Source of the DNA: Bacteroidota bacterium
GTDB taxonomy: Bacteria > Bacteroidota > Bacteroidia > B-17B0 > Aurantibacillaceae
Length of the DNA: 64,000 nucleotides
Assembly: GCA_030681615.1 (NCBI GenBank)
Contig: JAUXSA010000089.1
Coordinates: 1 to 64,000 of the forward strand
Direction: 5' to 3'
The position numbers were made by a program, and so were the translations under genes. The notes beneath the pieces are model-generated. The model saw only the letters and a list, made by a program, of their open reading frames with translations, was not told the origin of the DNA and did no database searches. Shown here piece after piece: positions 54,538 through 61,661 of this stretch (position 1 is its first letter; every line of letters starts with the position of its first letter).

Positions 54538-55635
54538 ATGATAGACCTAAAAAATATACAAACAGAAGTTGATGCAGGTTTTTTGTATGGTTTACTTGCA
54601 GACCATGAAGAGGATGAGCATGTGGCTAACGTGTTTAGGCAAATGAGTGACATTGAAAAAAGCCACGCCATGGCGTTTTTAAAAAAGAATAACATAAATG
54701 ATACTCAACTACCTCAACCGTCTAACAGGGCTAAAGTACTTAAAACAATAGGCAAAATATTTGGCTATAACTATGTGTTAGGCGTTTTATTAGATACAGA
54801 AAAGAGTATTTCAAATTCAATTGCAGGGGCGCGAAAAAAAAGCAAAACTTCTAATTCCATTTCCGATACGGCGCATGTTACTATTTTAAAGAATATATTA
54901 AACAGTAACACAAAAATCTCAGGCTCTAATCTGGCGCGTTTTGAAAAAAGACATCGCTCTGTTGGTGGAAATGCATTAAGGGCCGCAGTGCTTGGTGGTA
55001 ACGATGGTTTGGTTTCAAATTTTAGTTTGGTAATGGGCGTCGCTGGCGCTACAAGTGGCCAAACAGGTGTTTTGCTGGCGGGCCTTGCAGGACTTTTGGC
55101 TGGTGCGTTATCTATGGCTTTAGGCGAGTGGATCTCTGTTAAAAGCTCGCAGGAACTTTATGAGAATCAAATGCAACTAGAGATGGATGAAATTGAAACA
55201 AATCCAGAAGGTGAAGAAAGAGAATTGGCATTGATCTACTTATCAAAAGGCATTAAAGAATCTCAAGCAAAAGAAATGGCAAAAGAAATTATGCTGAGTA
55301 AAGATCGCGCCCATGAAGTTTTAATAAAAGAAGAGTTAGGGATCAATCCTGAAGACCTAAAAGGCTCTGCTATGGAAGCCGCAATAACATCGTTTATTTT
55401 GTTTTCAGTTGGAGCTGTAATACCTGTTATTCCTTTCTTCTTTCTAAATGGAATAAAGGCTATTCTGCTAAGTACTCTATTAAGTGCTTGCGGCCTCTTT
55501 TTGATCGGGGCAGCAATTACTTTGTTTACAGGTAAAAGTGTTTGGTTTTCTGGCTTCAGGCAGGTGTTATTTGGTCTTTTAGCCGCAGCTATAACATTTG
55601 GTATTGGAAAATTAATAGGCGTATCGGTTAGCTAA
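54538..55635 (+). CDS. VIT1/CCC1 transporter with ferritin-like N-terminal domain
   Basis: 365 residues. Residues 1-135 form a ferritin-like (rubrerythrin/EVF) helical domain with candidate di-iron ligands Glu10, Glu40 and His43 (IEKSH). The membrane part (about 145-365) has VGGNALRAAVLGGNDGLVSN and GLLAGALSMALGEWISVKSS, followed by a cytoplasmic helical region rich in Glu and three terminal spans. CCC1/VIT1 proteins carry Fe2+ or Mn2+ out of the cytoplasm, and bacterial MbfA, with the same two-part build, exports iron. It lies downstream of the RND genes in the same direction, so it may belong to the same metal response. Confidence 0.9.
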   Translation: MIDLKNIQTEVDAGFLYGLLADHEEDEHVANVFRQMSDIEKSHAMAFLKKNNINDTQLPQPSNRAKVLKTIGKIFGYNYVLGVLLDTEKSISNSIAGARKKSKTSNSISDTAHVTILKNILNSNTKISGSNLARFEKRHRSVGGNALRAAVLGGNDGLVSNFSLVMGVAGATSGQTGVLLAGLAGLLAGALSMALGEWISVKSSQELYENQMQLEMDEIETNPEGEERELALIYLSKGIKESQAKEMAKEIMLSKDRAHEVLIKEELGINPEDLKGSAMEAAITSFILFSVGAVIPVIPFFFLNGIKAILLSTLLSACGLFLIGAAITLFTGKSVWFSGFRQVLFGLLAAAITFGIGKLIGVSVS

Positions 55636-55730
55636 AATACCACAAACCTTAATACGACTGGCTGTGGGTAAACCAAGCACATTTTGCAAAAATATAAAAA
55701 ACAGTTATCTTTAAATTAAGCTTTTGGCAA

Positions 55731-55775
55731 ATAACGTTTCATTAACCTTCCAAACGACAAGCCGCCAAACGTTAT
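55731..55775. repeat. inverted repeat before the secreted hydrolase gene
   Basis: ATAACGTTT (55731-55739) and AAACGTTAT (55767-55775) are perfect reverse complements, 27 bases apart, and lie 21 bases before the next ATG. The right arm is part of the boundary-like sequence 55757-55779. The shape recalls recombination sites, but the integron core GTTRRRY is not matched. Confidence 0.5.
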
Positions 55776-55779
55776 AGGT
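55757..55779 (+). repeat. boundary-like sequence, right copy
   Basis: ACAAGCCGCCAAACG...TAGGT, related to the sequence at 48358-48382 and in the same orientation, on the far side of the metal genes. Confidence 0.35.
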
Positions 55780-55796
55780 AATTTGAAATTAAAATT

Positions 55797-56798
55797 ATGA
55801 TCAAATCCGTCTTATTACTCTCTGTATTTTTTAGCGCGCTTACCATTTACTTTTTTAAAGGCCCGATCAAGGGTGTGCCGTACAATTCTAACGGTATTGC
55901 ATCAACACCCACTGACACAATAATTAAAGTTGACCGAAACCCTGAATTAGGCTTTAATTTTCCCTATTACTTGCGAATCCCAAAAGGATTAAATCAAAAT
56001 GAAATTCAGTATCTTCTTGTTGAGACAAATAATTCTGGTGTTAACGACACCTTACTGCATCACGAAAAGGAGACTTTTTTAGAAACAACCCGAAAATCCC
56101 TTGGCGGCAGTCTTTGTAGTAAACTTAAGACCCCATTTTTAATTCCTGTTTTTCCAAGGCCGGCAAAAGAATGGAGAATATATACTCATGCCTTTGACAG
56201 AGACGCCGCATGGATAAAAGAGGGTGAGATGAAAAGATTAGATCTGCAACTTATTGCAATGATAGAGAACGCGAAAATCGTATTAAAAAAATACGGTATA
56301 AATTCTAAAGATAAGTTTTTAATGAATGGCTTTTCTGCCTCTGGAACTTTTTGCAATAGATTTACTCTGATACATCCAACGCTGGTGGCCGCAACGGCTT
56401 GTGGAGGGATAAATGCTATTCCTATTTTATGCATTAATAAATTAGAAAAAACCGAATTAAAATATCCAATAGGAACCAGCGATTTTAAGTCGCTTTTTGG
56501 AACCGATGTTAACCTGGAAGAATATAAAAAAGTTCCACAATTTATCTACATGGGAGAAAATGATAAGAATGATGCGGTGTTATTTGATGATGCCTATAGC
56601 AACTCTGAAAGAAAAATAATTTTTAAGTTGTTGGGTAAGCAATTGATACCTGACAGGTTCAGCAAATGTGAGTCAATATATATTCAAAATAAAGTAAACA
56701 GCACTTTTAAAGTTTACCCTGGTATTGGACATGAAACCGACAAAAAGGTATGTGATGAGGTTGTTGAATTTTTCACCAAAATCATCTCGCAAAAATAA
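55797..56798 (+). CDS. exported alpha/beta-hydrolase-like protein
   Basis: 333 residues with an N-terminal signal or anchor segment (MIKSVLLLSVFFSALTIYFF). The hydrolase elements are a nucleophile elbow (FLMNGFSASGTFCNRF, G-x-S-x-S-G), an acid in FIYMGENDKNDAV, and a C-terminal His in YPGIGHETDKKV. ACGGINAIPI near 205 and FPRPAKEWRIYTHAFD are also conserved-looking. These features fit an esterase or peptidase-like secreted hydrolase, and the substrate is unknown. The gene is isolated: about 160 bases from the transporter upstream and 245 bases from the kinase downstream. Confidence 0.72.
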   Translation: MIKSVLLLSVFFSALTIYFFKGPIKGVPYNSNGIASTPTDTIIKVDRNPELGFNFPYYLRIPKGLNQNEIQYLLVETNNSGVNDTLLHHEKETFLETTRKSLGGSLCSKLKTPFLIPVFPRPAKEWRIYTHAFDRDAAWIKEGEMKRLDLQLIAMIENAKIVLKKYGINSKDKFLMNGFSASGTFCNRFTLIHPTLVAATACGGINAIPILCINKLEKTELKYPIGTSDFKSLFGTDVNLEEYKKVPQFIYMGENDKNDAVLFDDAYSNSERKIIFKLLGKQLIPDRFSKCESIYIQNKVNSTFKVYPGIGHETDKKVCDEVVEFFTKIISQK

Positions 56799-57007
56799 AA
56801 ACATGTTTATAAACACAGAGGGGCTCTAAAAAAGGATGCCTGTTAAAACAATCAACGCGCATTTGTGGCTTCAAAAGGAGCGTTTCGCTACCCTGCTTTA
56901 ACTAACGCTATTGGTACACCTATTGGCTAATTGGTGGTTTTTTACTTGTTGCAACACTTAATAAACCCCTTATGAACCAAGCGTTCGCTAAAATAAGTAG
57001 AATTAAC

Positions 57008-57025
57008 GTTGTTCAGTAGAACAAC
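57008..57025. promoter_or_regulatory. short palindrome upstream of the CHASE kinase, possible operator
   Basis: GTTGTTC-AGTA-GAACAAC, perfect 7-base arms, 18 bases before the ATG at 57044. It would lie at or near the promoter. A TATGCTTA sequence follows it. No T run follows, so a terminator is unlikely. Confidence 0.35.
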
Positions 57026-57043
57026 TATGCTTAATTTAGATAT

Positions 57044-59356
57044 ATGAAGGGCTTTAATTTGCCGATAATTGGAACACCCGTTTTGAATGGAATAACCGTT
57101 TTTATTATAACGGCACTTTTAACCTTTGGAGTTGCTTACCAAAGTTATTTAATTAGCGAAAACGAAAAACAAAGCGAAGTCCTCAAAGAAATCAATTCCG
57201 TTAATTACAATTTAAAAACCGCTATAAGCAATGGCTTAACTGCTTCAAAAACGCTGGCTTTTATAATTAACAAGTATGGTGTTCCTCAGGATTTTGACAG
57301 TATTGCAAAGAAGATCTTAGAGAACAATAAATATATTGACGCGCTTGAGTTAACCAAAAAAGGGCTTATAACTAATGTTTATCCCTTAAAGGGTAATGAA
57401 GCTGCAATAGGCTTTGATGTTTTAGAAGATAGCATTGTAAGCAAAGAAGCTTACAAAACTATACAGAAAAAGGAACTTTATTTTGCTGGTCCCTTAAAGT
57501 TAAAACAAGGTGGCATGGCCGTGGTTGGAAGACTTCCCTTCTTTGTAGACGATAAATTTGAAGGGTTTTCTGTGGTTATAATAAAACTCTCAACGCTTCT
57601 AAAAGCTGCAGGCATATCACTTCAAAACAAGCAATTTGTTTACCAATTATCAAAAATTGACCCTACTACTTTGCAGGAAGATTTTTTTCTACCTGCGCCT
57701 TTTTCTTCCGATTCATCGCAATCAATTTCTGTAATGGTGCCTGATGGAGAGTGGAAATTATATGTAATGCAAAAAGAACAAGAAATACCATTTGAGATAA
57801 TCGCGTTTTCTTTTCTTGGATTTATTTTTTCCCTAACCGCTGGATTATTTTCCTGGCATCTAACACGCCAGCCCAACAAGTTGAACAAATTAGTAGACAA
57901 AAAAACAGCAGAACTTATTAATATACAGAATAGTATTTCATATAGTGAAGCCCGATTAGCCGAAGCCCAGGAAGTTGCAAAAGTTGGTAGCTGGGAAACC
58001 GACCTTGTAACTTTAAACGTAAATTGGTCTAAAGAAACTTTTAGAATTTTTGAGGTTGAAGAATTAAATTACAAAACCTCACATCCAAATTTTTTGAAGT
58101 TTGTGCATCCAAAAGACCGCGAAAAGGTAGAAACGGCCTTTACAAAATCCTTAAACAAGAAGGGATTAAATAGCATAGAACATAGAATTGTAACGAGTGG
58201 GGGTCAGGTTAAATATGTAGAAGAGCGCTGGCGAATTTTTCAAAATGAAAAAGAAGAACCGGTAAGGGCAATAGGAACGTGCCAGGACATAACCGAACGC
58301 GTACAGGCAGAAAAAGCCTTAAAGGAAAGTGAAAAAAAATACAAGTACCTTTTTGAAAACAATCCTATGCCCATGTTGCTATGGGATTTTGAAACACTAA
58401 AAATTATTGACTGTAACATGGAAGCCTTAATAAAATATGGGTATTCGAGGGATGAGTTTTTAAGCCTGACCATGAAAGATATAAGGCCCCCTGAAGATAT
58501 TCCGCTTATGGAAGACCAAGTGAAGTCTGAAGAGGTTTATGGCAAAATACATAAGAAGGTTTGGAGGCACAAGAAAAAAAACGGAGAGTTAATGTTTGTT
58601 AGTGTTAACGCACATATAATAGATTATGAAGGAAAAAGGGTTTCGTTAGTGATGATCGATGATGTGACTGAAAAGTTAAAAGCAGAAGCAGAACTTATTT
58701 CTTCATACAATCAGTTACAGGAGTTAACCGCCCATCTCCAGGTTATACGAGAGGAAGAGAGAACAAGAATTGCGCGTGAAATACATGATGAACTCGGACA
58801 GCAACTAACTGCATTAAAAATGGATACTTCAATGCTTAGTAAAAAAATAAATGTTGCTGATGAGCTTGTTACAGAAAAATTATCAAATATGATTAGCCTT
58901 ATAGATGATACAGTTAAAACAGTAAGAAGAATCTCCTCCGATCTCCGTCCGGGAATCCTTGACGACCTTGGGCTAATTCCCGCGCTCGAATGGCAGGGAG
59001 AAGAATATGAGAAACGCACTGGTATTAAATTACTCTTTCAAACAAACATAAATGACCTGGTATTAGAACGGGAAATTTCAACTAATGTTTTTCGGATCTT
59101 CCAGGAAGCATTAACAAATATTATCCGGCACTCCAGTGCTACAGAAACAAACATTTTAATAGAAAAAAAAGAACAAGATCTTTTACTTATTATAAAAGAC
59201 AACGGCCAAGGGTTTGAGGTGGATAACCTTAAAAAGAAACAGTCCTGGGGAATTGTTGGAATGAAAGAAAGAGCTATTCTTTTGAAAGGTGAGTTAATTA
59301 TTGAAAGTAAAAAATTACAGGGTACTACAATAACGTTAAAAGTGCCAATACATTAA
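57044..59356 (+). CDS. CHASE/PAS sensor histidine kinase (HisKA_3 type)
   Basis: 770 residues. A first membrane span (about 17-37), an extracytoplasmic CHASE-type domain (about 50-240, with NVYPLKGNEAAIGFDVLEDS) and a second span (about 252-272) are followed by two PAS domains (about 310-425 and 430-545, the first with its PAC end EEPVRAIGTCQDITERVQAE). The kinase region has the HPK7 H-box RIAREIHDELGQQLTALKMD with His581, and a HATPase with LTNIIRHSSATETN, IKDNGQGFE and WGIVGMKER. Such kinases pair with NarL-type regulators, and one is encoded seven bases downstream. The signal is unknown. Confidence 0.94.
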   Translation: MKGFNLPIIGTPVLNGITVFIITALLTFGVAYQSYLISENEKQSEVLKEINSVNYNLKTAISNGLTASKTLAFIINKYGVPQDFDSIAKKILENNKYIDALELTKKGLITNVYPLKGNEAAIGFDVLEDSIVSKEAYKTIQKKELYFAGPLKLKQGGMAVVGRLPFFVDDKFEGFSVVIIKLSTLLKAAGISLQNKQFVYQLSKIDPTTLQEDFFLPAPFSSDSSQSISVMVPDGEWKLYVMQKEQEIPFEIIAFSFLGFIFSLTAGLFSWHLTRQPNKLNKLVDKKTAELINIQNSISYSEARLAEAQEVAKVGSWETDLVTLNVNWSKETFRIFEVEELNYKTSHPNFLKFVHPKDREKVETAFTKSLNKKGLNSIEHRIVTSGGQVKYVEERWRIFQNEKEEPVRAIGTCQDITERVQAEKALKESEKKYKYLFENNPMPMLLWDFETLKIIDCNMEALIKYGYSRDEFLSLTMKDIRPPEDIPLMEDQVKSEEVYGKIHKKVWRHKKKNGELMFVSVNAHIIDYEGKRVSLVMIDDVTEKLKAEAELISSYNQLQELTAHLQVIREEERTRIAREIHDELGQQLTALKMDTSMLSKKINVADELVTEKLSNMISLIDDTVKTVRRISSDLRPGILDDLGLIPALEWQGEEYEKRTGIKLLFQTNINDLVLEREISTNVFRIFQEALTNIIRHSSATETNILIEKKEQDLLLIIKDNGQGFEVDNLKKKQSWGIVGMKERAILLKGELIIESKKLQGTTITLKVPIH

Positions 59357-59363
59357 AAAACAG

Positions 59364-59981
59364 ATGAAATTTTTAATAGCTGACGATCACGCCATTGTGC
59401 GAAAAGGATTAGTGCAGGTTTTGCTCGAAGAGTTTCCTGATGCAGAAATTACCGAAGTTGCAAACAGCGCAGAAGTATTTGATCAACTGAGCAAGCAAAT
59501 ATGGGATGTTATTTTATTGGATATCTCAATGCCAGGAAAAAATGGGCTTGAAATTCTGAAACAAGTAAGAACAAATGGAATTAAGGCCCCAATACTCATG
59601 ATCAGCATGCACTCTGAGGAACAGTACGCGCTAAGAGCATTAAAGGCAGGTGCTTCAGGATTTTTAAATAAAGAAAGCGCGACCGAAGAGCTGTTAGCAG
59701 CTGTGCGCAAAGTACTCTCCGGAAAAAAATATATTTCAACCACCGTGGCCGAAAAATTAGCTGAAAATTTGGGAGCAAAACAAGGACACGAACTCCTTTC
59801 TGACAGGGAAATGGAGGTACTTCAACTCATCGCCTCGGGTAAAATTGTATCAGAAATTGCGGAAGAAATATCGCTTAGTGTAAACACCATTAGTACGTAT
59901 CGTGCACGCATACTTGAAAAACTAAACCTGAACAATAATTCAGAGCTTACAAGATATGCTTTAGATAATAACCTCATCTAA
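59364..59981 (+). CDS. NarL/LuxR-type response regulator
   Basis: 205 residues. The receiver domain (1-120) has the acidic pair Asp7-Asp8 and the phosphorylation site Asp53 (ILLDISMPG), with the conserved Lys in GFLNKESA. The LuxR-type helix-turn-helix (about 138-200) reads LLSDREMEVLQLIASGKIVS, then NTISTYRARILEKL. It is almost certainly the partner of the kinase encoded just upstream, whose H-box class matches. Targets are unknown. Confidence 0.95.
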   Translation: MKFLIADDHAIVRKGLVQVLLEEFPDAEITEVANSAEVFDQLSKQIWDVILLDISMPGKNGLEILKQVRTNGIKAPILMISMHSEEQYALRALKAGASGFLNKESATEELLAAVRKVLSGKKYISTTVAEKLAENLGAKQGHELLSDREMEVLQLIASGKIVSEIAEEISLSVNTISTYRARILEKLNLNNNSELTRYALDNNLI

Positions 59982-60075
59982 ATTTTAGTTTGTAGTACCA
60001 ACCACTACAAGTTTTTGGCGCTTTAAACTATATTGTGCACAATTTCAAATTCGGTAATTTGTAAAAACAAATACC

Positions 60076-60480
60076 TTGAACCCAAATACAATTGCACCTT
60101 TCTTAAAAGTAGTAACAGTAGATGACTCGCCGCTTATAGCGGAACGGATGGCTTCCGTTCTCCTGGAAATTGAGGGCTTAGCGTTTTTAGGAAACGCCTT
60201 CAGCATTTCATCGGCACAAAATTTAATAACTACTGTTAATCCCGATGTTGTTATTCTTGACATTCATCTTGAACAAGATGAACAGGCCCCAACGGGAATA
60301 GACCTGCTCACGGAGATCCGTCAGAACTATCCCGAAATGAAGGTCATCATTTTTACCAATCATAACGAGTTGCATTACCGGCTTGCCTGTCTTGCAAAAG
60401 GTGCAAATTTCTTTTTCGACAAATCAAATGATTTGCACAAAATCTCTGAAATATTAAAACAATGGACAATCAGAAAATAA
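60076..60480 (+). CDS. stand-alone receiver protein
   Basis: 134 residues, receiver domain only. The acidic pair lies in VVTVDDSPL (Asp16-Asp17) and the phosphate acceptor is Asp62 (VILDIHLEQD). The Thr in IFTNHNEL and the Lys in FFFDKSNDL complete the active site. The start is a TTG at 60076; no ATG precedes the first strand. The form resembles regulators that modulate a kinase rather than DNA. It follows the NarL-type regulator by 95 bases and overlaps the next, fragmentary receiver gene by 19 bases. Confidence 0.85.
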   Translation: MNPNTIAPFLKVVTVDDSPLIAERMASVLLEIEGLAFLGNAFSISSAQNLITTVNPDVVILDIHLEQDEQAPTGIDLLTEIRQNYPEMKVIIFTNHNELHYRLACLAKGANFFFDKSNDLHKISEILKQWTIRK

Positions 60481-60650
60481 AAATTTTACTGCTTGAGGAT
60501 AATCCGGACGATGCCCGGCAAATTTCCAACGTCTTAAAAAAAGACGGTCTTCAATTTGAACTCTCTTTAGTGGACACGAAAGCCCAATATACAAAGCAAC
60601 TCACCGACTCATTTACAACCAGAATTAAAACCAATGCCCAAAAATCGTAG
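60462..60650 (+). pseudogene. receiver-domain fragment
   Basis: 62 codons. The first 45 match the start of a receiver domain (KIKILLLEDNPDDARQISNV and the second strand ELSLVDTK). The frame then breaks up (TTRIKTNAQKS) and stops before the strand that would carry the phosphorylatable Asp. Receivers with the LLLEDNPDDA start usually lead larger REC-PAS-kinase proteins, so this looks like the remains of a deleted gene. It overlaps the preceding receiver gene and ends two bases before the next one, so it may still be translated. Confidence 0.6.
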
Positions 60651-60652
60651 TT

Positions 60653-61069
60653 ATGAATAACACAAGCGTTAAATACAAATACAACAATGTATTGCTAATT
60701 GATGACAGTGAACTGGATAATTTTATAAATGAAAAAATTGTTGAGGCCCATTGTTATGCCAGGCAGGTACATGTTAGTACCGATGGCAAAAGCGCGCTTG
60801 AGTTTATTAATAATCTTCTAATTACGGGCGGTTCGGATAATGGAACTTTCCCGGAAGTAATGTTTGTTGATCTTAACATGCCGATAATGGGTGGTTTCGA
60901 ATTTATAGAACACTTCAAAAAAATAAACGATCCAAAAATACTGGCCTGTAAGCTTGTTATCTTAACGTCATCCATCAGTAATTCTGATAAAGTTAGGGCT
61001 CAAAAAATTGGAAATGATATTATTTTCTTAAATAAACCGCTCACTCATCAGAAACTCGATCAAATATAG
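60653..61069 (+). CDS. stand-alone receiver protein (CheY/Rcp-like)
   Basis: 138 residues. The acidic pair is in VLLIDDSELDNFI, the phosphorylation site is Asp73 in VMFVDLNMPIMGG, the Ser/Thr in VILTSSISN, and the Lys in FLNKPLTHQKL. The long loop before strand 3 (LLITGGSDNGTFPE) is typical of Rcp1-like single receivers that accept phosphate from PAS/GAF kinases. It has no output domain. It is the last of the signalling genes on this strand. Confidence 0.87.
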   Translation: MNNTSVKYKYNNVLLIDDSELDNFINEKIVEAHCYARQVHVSTDGKSALEFINNLLITGGSDNGTFPEVMFVDLNMPIMGGFEFIEHFKKINDPKILACKLVILTSSISNSDKVRAQKIGNDIIFLNKPLTHQKLDQI

Positions 61070-61229
61070 TTGTACTCTAAACCTTGAAGCTGATCATATA
61101 CAAATTTTGAATAATTTAATTATGGTTTAATTAATTTTTCTCAAATTTAAACTATTTGGCCTTGTTCCTATTCTTAGAACGCTCTGAAATTTTGGAGCGC
61201 ATTGAAAAACAATTTTACATGCGTTTTTA

Positions 61230-61237
61230 TATATTTG
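61230..61237 (+). promoter_or_regulatory. -7 box (TATATTTG)
   Basis: An exact TAnnTTTG ending 18 bases before the ATG at 61256, the same spacing as for the S46 peptidase gene. Confidence 0.45.
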
Positions 61238-61255
61238 TAAAATAAAATCTACCGC

Positions 61256-61588
61256 ATGAAAGTTACAATCACATCCATTGAATTAAAAGGCCCATTAAAA
61301 TTCTTTGCGCTTTCTTCATCTGCGTTAAAAATACTTAAGCAGTTAAAAACAAGCAACAGCGTAGGTTTTAAAAAGAAAGGTATCTGGACAAAACATTACA
61401 CCATGAGCCTTTGGAATAACGAAGAGGAAATGAGAGCGTTCGCTATGAGCGGCGCTCATTTGGAAGCCATGAAAACAAGTAAAAAAATTGCTAAAGAAAT
61501 AAGGACCGTTACTATTGAAGCAGATAAACTCCCTGATTGGAAAACGGCGTTATCGCTTCTAGAAAAAGGGAAAGTGCTTAAGTTTTAA
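61256..61588 (+). CDS. dimeric alpha/beta-barrel protein, DUF3291/ABM-like
   Basis: 110 residues. The order of strands and helices (VTITSIELKGPLKFFALSSS, then WTKHYTMSLWNNEEEMRAFA, then SGAHLEAMKTSKKIAKEIRT) resembles ferredoxin-like dimeric barrels, such as the DUF3291 or antibiotic-biosynthesis-monooxygenase groups. The Trp-Asn-Asn/Glu-rich turn and the MSGAH segment support this. There is no signal peptide, so it is cytoplasmic. It has its own promoter box and is convergent with the CHAT gene. No reaction can be assigned. Confidence 0.65.
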   Translation: MKVTITSIELKGPLKFFALSSSALKILKQLKTSNSVGFKKKGIWTKHYTMSLWNNEEEMRAFAMSGAHLEAMKTSKKIAKEIRTVTIEADKLPDWKTALSLLEKGKVLKF

Positions 61589-61661
61589 TTATAGTTCATT
61601 CTATTATAATAATCTCAATCGGTTGAAAAAATCTTAGCCAGAAAAAAGCATTTTAATTTAT

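Noticed and set aside
55731..55775. integron attC site
   Set aside because: Perfect inverted arms, but the core GTTRRRY/RYYYAAC is not matched, and no integron integrase is visible.
48336..55796. transposon or integrative element carrying the metal genes
   Set aside because: No transposase, integrase or clear terminal inverted repeats; only weak flanking similarity, so it is reported as a possibility, not as a mobile element.
57044..61069. phage defence system with the CHAT gene
   Set aside because: The kinase, regulator and receivers form an ordinary two-component cluster on the opposite strand, with another gene in between.
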